Of a DNA stretch of 64,000 nt, positions 51,601-62,123 are shown piece after piece. Origin of the DNA: Asterochloris sp. CNOR1 (lineage: Eukaryota > Chlorophyta > Trebouxiophyceae > Trebouxiales > Trebouxiaceae). The notes beneath the pieces were generated by a model. It saw only the letters and a list, made by a program, of their open reading frames with translations. It searched no databases and had not been told where the DNA came from. The DNA lies in contig OZ017762.1 of assembly GCA_963969365.1 (NCBI GenBank), forward strand, positions 558,001-622,000, written 5' to 3'. The translations under genes were made by a program, and so were the position numbers. How positions within the stretch are numbered: the stretch's first letter is position 1; every line of letters begins with the position of its first letter.

Positions 51601-53399
51601 CCGGCTCATAGCTCTGACGGCACCAGGAAGTGTATGCCCATGCCGTGCGTGCATGCAAGACACACCTCTCTTTGTTTTGTCCACCCCCATTCTTTCCTGC
51701 CCCCGGAAAGGCAGCACTCATTGGAAGTCTGTTCTCATCTGTCGACTCAGCAACCCAGCCTAGCTTGGCTGCCAGCAGGTCCAGTCTATGCTGCTGGCAA
51801 AGCCAGTGTAATTTCAATAGACTGGTTTGGTGCAAGGATAGACAGTGGGTGATCAGCTGCTGCGCTGAGTGTGTCTTCTGCACACTCGATTGCCGCATCT
51901 GTCAGCCCGCTTGTCAGACACCAAGTCCTGTGCTGCTGCAGGGCAATCGTGCTGTGCAGGTGGGGTGTGGTTGATGAGAAGGGCATTGTGCAGATTTTAG
52001 GGCCACACAGCCTGTGAGACAGCTCTGAAGCCCAGCACTCAAGCCACCTGCCGTTGCTGCTGCAGGACAGCGGTGCTGCGCAAGCTTGGCATGATCGACG
52101 GCGAGGGCGTGGTGCAGATCAAGGGGAAGGCTGCCTGCGAGATCGACACTGCGGACGAGCTTCTGGCCACAGAGCTCATGCTGGACGGCACCTTCAGTGG
52201 GCTGGACAAGCACCAGCTGGTCGCCCTGGTGTCGTGTCTCGTTCCCGGCGAAAAGTCACAGGTGGGGCCTCAAGTGACCCCGAGATGTGATGACCACACC
52301 AGCTGCTTGCCCTCAGCTTTCATTGTCCTGTCAGACACTCATGAGGAGGAACTCTGAACATCTGCAGTGGCTGCTTCGGCAAGCTGGACAAGCACCAATG
52401 GGTGCCCTGCCTTGGTGTAAAATTCTGGATGACTCCCTGTTGTGCAGGAACTAATCCGCCTGACCACGACGCTGTCTGAGCTGCTGGCGAAGCTGCTGAC
52501 AAAGCTGCAGGAACCCCAGTCTGCCGTTGTGTTGTCTGGTGCCCTGCAGCAGCAGGGCACCATCATCTGACCTGGACTGACCCACGCCGACCTCTTATTA
52601 ATCTGCTGCCCTGCAGGAGCAAATTCATCTGACCACAACGCTGTCCAAGCCGCTGGCCAAGCTGCAGGAGACAGCGAGGATGATTGCAGAGGTCAGCACA
52701 GACTGCAGGCTGGACGTGGATGCGGACGAATATGTGGACACATTCAAGCCCTTCTCCATGGACATTGTATATCAGTGGTCCCAAGTGAGCTCATCTTATC
52801 GGCTTGAAATGCTGCGCATGCAATGACAGCAGCACTGGCCTTGGCAAGACCACTGAGGTCCACTAGGCCAGCTGTTCAGCAGGTACAGCATCTCCTGCGC
52901 AGCGTAGGTAAGTCATGCCTCTGGTGTCATTGTTACTGGTCCTGTGCCGTCTCACACACCATCCCAAACCCAGTCTTGCATGCTTGATTTGTCTGCTGCC
53001 CCGGTGGCGCTTGGCATCCCTTTGGAGGATTTCAACAGCTGTGCATTGCAGGGGGCCAAGTTTGGCGACATCTGCGCCAACACGGACAAGTTTGAGGGCA
53101 GCGTTGTGAGGGAGATGAGGAGGCTAGATGAGCTGATGCGCAACCTAGAGCTGGCAGCCAAGGTGAAGCATCTGCACAGCATGTTGCAGAGCGCCCTGAC
53201 ACAGCAAATCAGTTTGCCTATGGCATAGCCAGAATATGCTCCTTGTGTGATGTCACTCACAGAAGAAAGCTGGACAGCCTGCTTGACAATTGTTCTGATG
53301 CTGCAGGTCATTGGGGAGGAGGACCTTGCCTCAAAAATCGCAGAGAGCGCCGACACCATTCGACGGGACATCATTTTTGCAGCCAGCCTGTACATCTGA
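39610..53399 (+). CDS. MTR4: SKI2-like RNA helicase MTR4 (nuclear exosome cofactor)
   Basis: Twenty-five exons, summing to 3,150 bases and 1,049 residues: 39610-39732, 39936-40047, 40375-40466, 40719-40780, 40871-40931, 41227-41366, 41832-41892, 42194-42247, 42671-42832, 43477-43598, 44204-44389, 45039-45145, 45841-45983, 46666-46880, 47390-47543, 47964-48065, 48461-48576, 49063-49205, 49680-49837, 50327-50467, 51008-51135, 52066-52261, 52617-52784, 53052-53162, 53307-53399. Motifs: AHTSAGKT at 119-126, DEVH at 211-214, SAT at 242-244, [10 protein letters not shown] at 517-526, and a C-terminal DSHCT domain ending FAASLYI. It feeds RNA 3'-5' into the nuclear exosome within TRAMP-like complexes. 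Between the two RecA domains (about 331-357) sits an RGG-rich loop. Introns 1, 15 and 19 need GC donors. Many introns hold exon-edge copies. Confidence 0.95.
41350..41530 (+). repeat. MTR4: Exon-6 end of MTR4 in three tandem versions
   Basis: The true junction (41350-41402) is followed by copies at about 41416-41473 and 41475-41530. Each has an ATGC, a purine-rich donor-like part, then CCTCTGC and GCTG. Period is about 60 bases. Confidence 0.75.
46158..46428 (+). repeat. MTR4: Two decayed copies of the MTR4 exon-13 end
   Basis: Copies lie at about 46144-46213 and 46373-46428; the originals are the last 65 bases before 45983. The second reads [14 protein letters not shown] against [15 protein letters not shown] in the exon and keeps a GTGAGG donor. 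Confidence 0.85.
46955..46998 (+). repeat. MTR4: Decayed copy of the MTR4 exon-14 end
   Basis: Shares TTGATGAAGCAATG with the exon end at 46850-46880 and continues through a GCAAGTGA in place of the donor. Confidence 0.8.
49580..49641 (+). repeat. MTR4: Decayed copy of the MTR4 exon-19 start
   Basis: Begins TGCTGCAG, then CAGAAGCC and a GCAAA, repeating the exon start at 49680. About 95 bases separate copy and original. Confidence 0.7.
49910..50090 (+). repeat. MTR4: Two decayed copies of the MTR4 exon-19 end
   Basis: The copy at 49910-49958 shares the exact run TGGCTGACCATCAAG. A weaker one at 50044-50090 shares CTGACTGCATTCAAG-like text and TGGCCTGAGCT from the intron side. Confidence 0.8.
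52373..52420 (+). repeat. MTR4: Decayed copy of the MTR4 exon-22 end region
   Basis: Shares GCTGGACAAGCACCA exactly with 52200-52214 and continues with TGCCCTG and TGGTGT. Confidence 0.8.
52440..52520 (+). repeat. MTR4: Copy of the MTR4 exon-23 start
   Basis: From the acceptor-like TGTGCAG at 52441 it repeats about 65 bases of the exon at 52617, reading [12 protein letters not shown] against [12 protein letters not shown]. It stays in frame to a TGA at 52567 without a good donor. It could be a cryptic or dead duplicate exon. Confidence 0.85.
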
Positions 53400-53527
53400 C
53401 CAAATGCACTTGAGCATGCTGAATGATACGAATGAATCAATTGTCTGCTATTCAATGAAATTCCCCAAGCTGGATGAAATAGCAGCTGAAATCTCAAGCG
53501 GGCCAGACATGTGCAACGACAACTACT
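53400..53527. other. Convergent spacer of MTR4 and GT14
   Basis: AT-rich spacer of 128 bases between facing stops. Confidence 0.5.
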
Positions 53528-56500
53528 TCATTCAAATTCCAGCGTGGGTGCAGTGTGTCTTCTGCCAGTGCCTGCAAGAACCTGTGGTTCCATGTGCTGC
53601 ATAAACAAGTGCCGGGTTGGAATCTGCTGAGCAAGCGACATGCCAGCATCAGCCCCACTGGCTGACTGAGCCTCTAAGGATTGGGCAGCCTGAGAACCAG
53701 AGCCAGGCCCAGAATCTCCACATGTCCACACAGTGCTGTTCTGCGGGAAGGTGGGCCCCTGAAAAATGCTGATGTTGGCAGGGAGCCCACGCATGAGCTC
53801 CAGCATGGGCGCTGCCGCATCCTCTTTGAACTTCCTTGCAAAGATGGAGCAGAAGCTTGGCATGAAGGTGTAATTTCCTCCCTGCAGCTGACAGCCGCTG
53901 CTGCTGCCCCCCAACAGCAGCTGAGGCGTGGTGAACAGCTGTGCGGACATGCTGATCGCGTCGGGGAACATCCAGCACATGTTGTCATCGTGTGCCCTGA
54001 TCTTTTGCAAGAGCGCATCATTGACCTCTGCTGCCGGGTACGTCTTGGGGTGGGCAGGCGGCGCTGGCAGCCACCACTCCCACTCATCCCACGTCAGGGA
54101 TCCTGTGCAGTCCGTCTCGTTGGCCAGGCCCTTGAACGCCAGGAAGGTGGACAGCTGCAGGCAGGGGGTGCAGGGCAACGATGTTGGGTGTGCGCTGTGG
54201 CAGAACATGACATCGAGAGGCCAGGCAGGAGCAGGGCAGCAGGTGCCAGAAGCGAGCTGCAATGATGTGACCCAGGCATCCCAAGGCTGAGAAAGTGAGC
54301 ACAACCGACCAGCAAGGTAGACAGCTGCAGCGCAAGGGGTGTCAGGTAGGGGATGACTAAGCTGATGCAAGGTGGTGACCAACTGCAGGAAGGGGGAGAA
54401 GGCAATGTGAAAGGCTTTGCGCAGTCTCAACATGAGAAGTGAGCAGGCCAGGAGGGTGGGCAGCTGCAGGCAGAGGCAGATACAGGGCGTCAGGCAACAC
54501 CGCCAGTTGTGGAGATATGCGATGGCTGCAGAGGAAAATGGTGGCGGGTCAGGATCCTGCACTGAGTGCAGAATGCTGGTCAGCTGCAGGCAGGCAGCAA
54601 GACTGTCAGACAACTAGCTGCACCAGAAGGAAAGCTACGGTGTCAGACATAGGAATGTGCGCAGGCATGGGGGGGTAAATGATGGGTTGCTGCCGTATCG
54701 CAGTGCGAAGTGCAGGGCATGCACAAAGTGTCATGGCTGTGAAGACATGCAGCAGCAGAGCCCTCACATAGTGCTCGTCGCTGAGGCACCCCAGCCAGTG
54801 CCCGTCAGTCTCCAGGGTGCAGTGCTCCTCAAAGATGCTGCTGATGTAGTCATCAGCCGCCACCAGCTCGGCATGCTTCCGCTTGAGCCCAAACCTGTAG
54901 ATCATATACTCAGGAGCTGCAACCACAGCTCTGCAAAGCACATTGGGCACAGCTGCACCTGCGGCCCACAAGGCCTCCTCAGGACAGCCTGCCCTGTTCT
55001 TGCACATGGTGCCCGTCGTCCTGTGTAAGCAGATGAGGCAGAGGGAAGACGACGACTTGGTAAGTCCAGGTCAGCAAGCTATAGATGCGCAGTGGTCACG
55101 CACAAACGAGCTGCTGGCACAAGCTGTGCACAGCCTCAACAGCAGGCGCAGCAGGCGTGGGGATGCAGATCAAGGACAAGCCAGAGCAGGCCAACCAAGC
55201 CAGCGCGCTTAGCATCATCTTCTGTGCTAGTCCAAGTTTGTCTAAGCAGTGAATGAGCTGGACAGCCAGCCACGCACCATTGTGAGTTCTTTCGCCACAC
55301 GGACTGGTCGAAGTCCTCGCGCCACATCCTCCAATTCCACCTGCAAAGGACACCAAAGGAAGCATCAAGTTCATGCTGCTGCTTTCAAATAAGACAGGGC
55401 AGCTGTTGGCACGGCCCGACGTTGACAGCCTCATAAACACATCAAACGCCTGCAAGCTGCCTCATTTACAGTCCTGCTCAGCCCAAATAAAGGTGGCACA
55501 CCTGCGCTTTGTGCTGTTCAGCCTTTTCTGTGAGTGAGGCATTGCCATGTGAAGGTTTGACCAGGCAGCCCTGCTTGAGTACCCCATTGCGGCGCTCGTG
55601 GCACCATCTGCTGCCTCAGCCCTTGTGCAGCAACAGACCAGCATAGACAGAGGCCAGAAATGGCCTTCAGCACACATCAAGCCTGTGTCCACCCACCGTT
55701 GCCAGCAATCAGTCAGTCAAGTGTGCAGTCAGGTTGGCCACCTCCCATGCCTTACGCTGCTGACCCAATGGTCCAGCTGCAGCCTGTTGCTGAGCTGGGC
55801 AGATTGATGTCCAACTCGATGTGCAGTACAAGCCCACACCACACCTTGCCAGTTCCACAAACTGCTAGGCAGTGTGTGGTGCACGCTGCAGCTCCCGCAA
55901 ATGGCGGCCACATGCTGGGTCCTACCTGTAAGGGTTGGTGTCCAGACCGGTGTCGGGGCAGGCATTGATCCTGCTTCTGGTGTCCTGCAGCAGCTGCTGG
56001 TGCACCATGGCGGGCGGGTAGATGGGCACGCAGGACTCTGCAGGGGTGGGCATCAACTTGTGAGAGGGGACACCTACTGACCTGGTCTTGTGCTAGGCTG
56101 GGGCTCCAATGGGGTCATGCAACGTCACTGTCAAGCAGCTGGCTGGCACGGGGAGTGGCGAGGCAACAGGCCATGCAGGCAGCGTTCGGACAGGTTTACG
56201 GTTGCGGAGCGGTTGGCAGACACTGTAAGGGCAGCCCAGCTGCCTGACTGCCCTGCCCAGCAACGTGCAGACCGCAAGCAGCGCTGCAGGCCGAGCCCCA
56301 TGCCTGGCTTGCGATGCTTCATCCCACCTGAAAGCTGGATGAAGAACTGATTTAAGGGGTCCTGAAGCGCTGCCATGATCATCCTGCAGGCCACAAGGAG
56401 GACCTTGACTGGCGAAACACCTGCTGTGCGGAGTTGCAGGGTAGTCTGCAGTGTGCATTGTCACTGTCACTAAGGTGGTGTCCTACAGGAGTGGTAAGCC

Positions 56501-59336
56501 AGGGGCCATCTGCAGGCCTGTGGGCCTCTTTCAACACTGGAAGCATCAGGCCTTGGAGCATAGGTTTCCAGACCTGACAGCTACCAGCAAACACCACAAG
56601 CCATGCAATCGCCTGCAGATGGACACTCTTACCAGAGATGCATAGCTGGGCATGCCTAACATGGGAGCATATGCCTAAGGGTTGGACTGGCTCAAGCTGC
56701 CTGCACTGGGGCTGACCTGCGAGAGACTTCTGTGGTGGAGTGGTGGCCCCAGGAGGTCTCCATCCTGTCTGCAATCTCCCTGCACCAGTTCCCATCATCA
56801 CACACACAGACACAAACAAAGCCTTTGCAGGGCACCTGCTGTGCAGCAGCTGCCTGGCTGTCAGGACACAGGGTCGTTCAAAAGTGAATGTGAGTGTGCA
56901 CAACACCCTGCAACGCAGCAGCCTGCTGGCTGCCTTCCAAGTACAGTGGCACAAGCAGGAGGCTGGGAAGAGCAGGCCCTTACATCAGAGCATCATGTTG
57001 TCTTTCACCAAGGCCAGCAACCAGACACCAGTCCTTGCATGCTGATAGGGCTCAAAGAGCCCTACCTGGCTGGCAGCTCACTCCACTGTTCAATGCCACA
57101 GGGTGCTTCCAAGCCGGAGCTCATCCAGATGCTGCCATGCCGTGCATGTCTCCTCACCTGCCATGGAAGATGCTGCCATCCCGATAGCCCTCAAAGTCAG
57201 GGGCTGAGTGGACATAGATGCTGAACATGTGCTGCCCCGCATATGTTGAGGCAGCTGCATCTGGAGCGCATGCCCTCTGAATGGCCACAGCTGCAGCGTC
57301 TGCACAGCATAACGGGCAGGAACGATTGTCAGAGGCCGAGGTAGCCATGCTTTCTTCGTGCTGTCCCAGCATATAGCGGGCCATGTTGAACCACAAGCAC
57401 CCATGCATCCTAAAAGGTTTTGTGCAGTGAGCAAGGAAACCATGCATGCAGCCCGGCAACTACGCTGCAAGAGCAGCTGCCCTGGGTTGCAGCTGGAAAT
57501 GGGCAATGCATGGCCGTTTTGTATATGTACTTGCAAGTACAAAGAACTGGAGCAGGACCTTTAGCTCACCTGGATCCTGTGCATTGCACACGGCAGCAGC
57601 TGCGCACTCTGCCTGGATGTGTCCACGAGCGCCAGCAAGCCAGGCAGTCCAAAGAGCCTCGTGGGGCATGGGGCCCCTCGTGAGAAACAGCATGGCCACC
57701 CTCGGCATGCGCAGGGCTGCCCCGCAGCGGTCCGCAGCGCTCGCCAGCTGCCCCTCTAGAGCTGTGGCCCCGCCAGGGTTTTCTGCCTGCACGCAGTGTG
57801 GGAGGCTATCTGGGCTCTACCCATCCGCGCTGCCAGGACAAGACCCTGCCGGGCTACATTGTCTGCAACACTGTGCATTGTCTGTGCACAGTGCAGGGGG
57901 CTTGTGCAGCACGTGCAGGGCTGCACTACAATGGCCAGGTGCATGAGCCAGCCGTGGATCTGCCAAGCTGCCATGTCTCGACACAGTGCGGCACATTGTT
58001 GTGAAGTTCATTGCATGATGGGAGCGCCTTGACATCCAGAAGCAGGTGCTTGCCAGCTGTGCCGCCATAGCGTCAGCCCTGCCAGCCTGCTGGTGTTGCA
58101 CGCAAAACAGGCTTTGGAAAACCTTCCTGAGGGATTTGGAGTGGTGAGGTCTGATTGCCAGCTGCACTGCCAGAAGCAACGACAGCCCCATGTGGCACGC
58201 CATGCAGCAGGACTTAGTGTGACACGTGAGTGGTGATGGCAAGTCCCAGAAAGAGGCAAGACCTGGTCCCTCACAGGCAGCATGCACATCACGAAGCTCT
58301 CAGATGCTGTGGCTGATCTGCACAAGCTGTCTGCGCTCTTTACTGCACACTGCTTCCTGAAACGACCACAGAGTACCAGACAGTAAGTACACCACCACAA
58401 CAAGCATGGAGGCAACAGCAAACAGGTCTGAGAAGCCCACCTGATACAGAGGGGTGCACATGCTGGCCCCTGGAGTGCGGGAGCTGCACAGGGTGTTGAC
58501 TGCAGACAGATGCCCACCAATCGGCACCTGCTTGGTGCGCTGCAGAGGTGTGACTTGCTGTGTGAAGGGGGCTAGCGTCCCTGCAGGCGCAATGCAGAGA
58601 AGTGGGCAGCTGTGGGTGGCTACACAGGGTGGCCAGGCAATCCTTTGCTGCATAGTTCCTTAAAGCAGTTTCTAAGCGGGCTTCTTGCAACTCTGCTCCA
58701 CTGTGTGGTCGTCTTGCTCCCGTGCAGCCAGGCCTGTGATCAGGTAGGATGGTTGTGTTGCAGTGCATGCCAAGGTATTGCAGCTGACTGCTGCTGGTCA
58801 GTGGGCATCCAAGAGGGCCAACGCATTGCACTGCGTATTCTGAGAGCAGGTCAAGGGCATGTTGCCTCAAGCTATTACTGGGTCAAGCTCCCCTGAGCTC
58901 CCAGCATTGTTGAATGACTCAGCACAGGAGAAACAAATTCACACCTGCAGAGGGCGCCTCCCTTGCTTTGTCAACAGCGGCAGGTCTCTGCAACCTGGGA
59001 GGGTCGTTGCTCAGGCTTGCAGGGGTGGTGCGCGGCTGTGCACCGAACAGAGCCCCAAGCTGATCTGCCACAGACATGGTAGCCTGCCAGTCCCGTTCTC
59101 CAATGAGGCCCTGAGTGAGCAGACAGAGAGCTATCAAGCTTTCAGCAGCATCATAAGCAACTGTCGCTTGCTTTGTGCATTCCAAAGACCGCTACCTTGC
59201 AGTTCCCCACCTGGCTGATGATGAGTCCCAAAACCGCAATGATCACGAGGGCTAGGAAGCCATAGACTAGCAGGGCCCTCTTGACAGGGCTTCTGCCACC
59301 CTGCAAATGGCCTGGCAATCGAAATTTGGCATGCAT
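53528..59336 (-). CDS. GT14 (core-2/I-branching, BC10-like) glycosyltransferase
   Basis: Ten exons (descending): 59336-59196, 59110-58945, 57782-57627, 57254-57158, 56779-56717, 56383-56328, 56037-55926, 55340-55278, 54894-54768, 54154-53528; 535 residues. Residues 19-43 form one membrane span after a basic head, the type II topology of Golgi transferases. The catalytic domain shows the GT14 series: VAMLFLTRGPMP near 131-142, FSIYVHSAPDF, TSWGHHS, LQDPLNQFFIQLSESCVP near 216-231, KNSQW, LSDEHY and GSLTWDEWEWW near 346-355. The family moves a sugar, often GlcNAc, glucuronate or xylose, onto glycans; the substrate is not readable. The last exon adds about 150 residues past the usual end, with no known motif. 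The final intron holds five versions of the same acceptor. Confidence 0.9.
54144..54600 (-). repeat. Array of five acceptor/exon-start copies
   Basis: The true acceptor at about 54151-54160 recurs at about 54321, 54381, 54461 and 54581 (intron, upstream in transcript sense). Each has a pyrimidine tract, CTGCAG, then bases coding roughly L-x-T-x-L. The copy at 54321 is nearly identical over 25-30 bases. All share one open frame. Confidence 0.88.
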
Positions 59337-60790
59337 GTCGGCCAGCTTCTGGCCTCCTCATCCTTGATCTGCCTGCATCTGACAGAGCCAAACCTTGGAA
59401 GGAGGCGATGTTCAGAAGGGGACACTGGAGTACCAAGATGCCTTCTTTCTTCACAGCCTGCAGGGATTTGAGCTGAACACGACAATTCTAAAGCCAGGAG
59501 GGTCTGTCAGGAAGGAACTGTGTCTCAATGTCAGGACATGGGCAGGCATAAGGGCTGGTGGTGGGCCTGTGCATGTCATGGAGGTCCCTCTTGGCCAGTC
59601 TGCATCAACAGACAGCAATGCCCCAGAGCATATCTGTATGCAGTCAACCAGGTGGTTATCTGGACGATGATGGACATGCCCCAGCCAGTGCATGTGCTGC
59701 CAGGCAGATGTTGACGCGCTGAGGTGCCTGAGGCTTCTGTTGGGCACCTGGCCAGTACAATGAGCTGCATGTGCGGCTGAGGCAGCGCTTAGGGAATGTC
59801 TTCTGCCTCAGCTCATGCTCCTTAAGTGCCGGCCAGGTCCCGGCGCGGTGAAGTGCATGAGGATGTTCTACAGCATAGCCTGGGAGTGCCTCAGCTGATG
59901 TCTGGGAGTGTCCAGATGGGAGGCTTACAGATGCCAGTGCAGGAAATGCTGCATGATGCCGCCTGAAATGCTGTGGCCCTTCTCACCAGCTCTCAGCTGT
60001 AGTTGAAGAGGTATCCAAACTCAGGATGTCCACAGTCAGAGGCAAGCTGCCAAGCCAGGGGCCTTTCCTGATGTCACTTTGCACTTCATAACCCCCAGGT
60101 GCCTGAAGGGCCTCTGTCTGCCTAGCTATCACGCTGCATGCAATTTTGATGGGCTGGCTCCAAGCCACCCACTTACACTTACAGTGCTGTGCAGGAGCCT
60201 GTTCTGCTGCTGAATGGTTTGCACAGGTCAAGCTGCAAGAGTCAGGGTAGGCATAATCTCTGATGCAGCAGCCACCTGACAGCTCAGGCTAGCCCGTGAT
60301 AGTGCCTGACGTCCCTCTAATGTCACCCTCAGTACAACATGAATGTGCCTTGCCAATCTGACCTTCCTGCCGCCTCCTTGAGAGCACACATCAGCTTGAC
60401 ATGAAGCAATCTGTTGTGTACAGACTTGCACTGCAGCAACCAGCACATTCCCACTCAGCGTGTGTGTCACTCTGGCCCCCAGCAGGCAACAATGCACTGC
60501 TGTCTGACATGTGATGAATTTGACTTGAGATTGCTTTCACTCCAGACACAGTGTCAGTATGTACAGCAGAATGTCAGCAGGCAGCAAGGCTCTCAAGGCA
60601 ATATACGCATGCGTCAGCCAGTCAGCAGAGCTGCAGGCGATGGCATGGGCGTCATCTGGCAGAGACGCGCCCTGTTGCGCGAGCCACAGCAGGGTGCTGG
60701 GCTTGGCATCACTCAGATCGTCTTCACCTTCACAGTGAAGCTCATCAAGGCTCCACTATGGACAGGGGGGTTGCTGCTGCCGTGCACACT
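59337..60790. other. Intergenic, no supported gene
   Basis: Lies upstream of GT14 and downstream of the ankyrin gene. A plus-strand reading at about 59461-59670 follows a CCTGCAG and is open, but resembles nothing I know and has no partner exon. Confidence 0.35.
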
Positions 60791-61463
60791 TCAGGATGTC
60801 AAGGTGGTCGTTGCAGCAAAGGTTGTTGAACCTGACCAGGGGCAATTATTCTCATGGGCCCACTGTAGCACTGCCAGGTGGCCTCCTTCAGCGGCGTTGG
60901 CGCAGGTGTTCTCATCCCAGCTGCAGCCATTGTGCCGCGCCCACTGCAGGATTGCCAGGTGGCCCGTGCTGGCTGCGCTTGCACAGGTGTCTTCATTCCA
61001 TCGGCAGCCGCTCTGGCGAGCCCACTCTAGCACTGCCAGGTGGCCTCCTCCAGCGGCACAGGCGCAGGTATCCTCTCTCCAGCTGCAGCCATTCTATCGC
61101 GCCCACTGCAGGACTACCAGGTGGCCCCCACCGGCTGCGCATGAGCACGTGTTGGAATGACATCTGCAGCCGCTCTGGCGAGCCCACTGCAGGACTGCCA
61201 GGTTGCCCCCTCTGGCTGCAAACGAGCACGTGCGGCAATCCCAAGAGCAACCATTCTGGTGGAGCCATTGCAGCAATGCTAGTAGGAAGCCTCTGGCAGC
61301 TGCTGCAGCACACAATTTTCTTGTCCATCTCTGGGTCAGGGAGTCGAGATTTGTACTTCCCCACGCGTGGGCATGCCAGGCGTGACCAGCTTGCTCCCAG
61401 GCCGCTTGCAGCGTCTGCAGGTCTCCCTGTGCAGCGGCTTGGAGGTGCCTGCAGGAGACGTAC
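60791..61463 (-). pseudogene. Ankyrin-repeat protein gene with one in-frame TAG
   Basis: One exon, from a GTGCAG acceptor before 61463 to the TGA at 60791, encodes about 223 codons. It starts with an ankyrin-like LQAAAQGDLQTLQAAW and then has at least six 26-residue repeats of the type NGCSWD, TC, AA, GGHLAVLQWA, common in algal, oomycete and amoebal ankyrin families. In the third complete repeat the codon at 61096-61094 is TAG where the other units have CAG or CAC (Gln/His). Otherwise the frame is intact. Either the gene has just died, the base is a sequencing error, or the stop is read through. The other genes here end normally with TAG, TAA or TGA, so code reassignment is not supported. 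Upstream exons are not found. Confidence 0.7.
60840..61275 (-). repeat. 78-bp coding tandem repeats
   Basis: About five and a half units of 78 bases coding the 26-residue ankyrin repeat, about 75-85 percent alike by eye. Confidence 0.85.
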
Positions 61464-62123
61464 CTGCACTTTCAGGTTCTGTGACCAATCACCCTGCTAC
61501 ATCAAGCAACTCACTCATCCCGGGCTCCCATGGCTCTTTGCGTGTGATCCATGGAGCCATGTATAGGGGCTTGCCAGCCAGGTCTTGTCGTCCCCTCACT
61601 TTCTGCTTCAAATGTCATACATCGTCTTGAGACTTCAGCTCGTTGAGAAATAAGGAGGTTGGCTGCCAACAATATTTTTGACCTGGGCACGTCAGGTAGG
61701 ACGAGGTCAAAAGGCCGGATTGCTAAGCTTCTGAGAGAGCATCAGGTCCCCTGGCTCCAATGCAGCTCACCAGCAGGCTCACTTGCAATGTGGTTTTGCA
61801 TGCGAATTGCCTTCCCCGCCCAACAATTGCAAAATGTGCGATCAGCCCCACACCCGTGTTCAGGAGCAGAAGGCGTCTCCAGCCGAGTTTCACATCCTGG
61901 CGGATTGGATCACAGGCTCAAAGCGGCCAGGAAGCTGCACAGGCAGTAGCCGAGCAAGGTCAGGGCCCTTCCATTTTTCAGGGAATGGTGGTGCTACCCT
62001 GCGCCTGAGCCCTATAGCAGATCCGTGACAGCACATGGCTGCTGACATACTGTGCCGGTGGTGCTGCCATGCATACCACAGCAGATCAGCGCCAGCTCCC
62101 TGACTGCTGTTACAGAGGATGTC
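61464..62123. other. Divergent region of the ankyrin and HMA genes
   Basis: Should hold 5' exons of the ankyrin gene (-) and the promoter and leader of the HMA gene (+). No clear exon is seen. Confidence 0.35.

Noticed and set aside
52448-52566. Copy of MTR4 exon 23 as a mutually exclusive exon
   Set aside because: It runs into a stop without a convincing donor; more likely a dead copy, though RNA data could reopen this.
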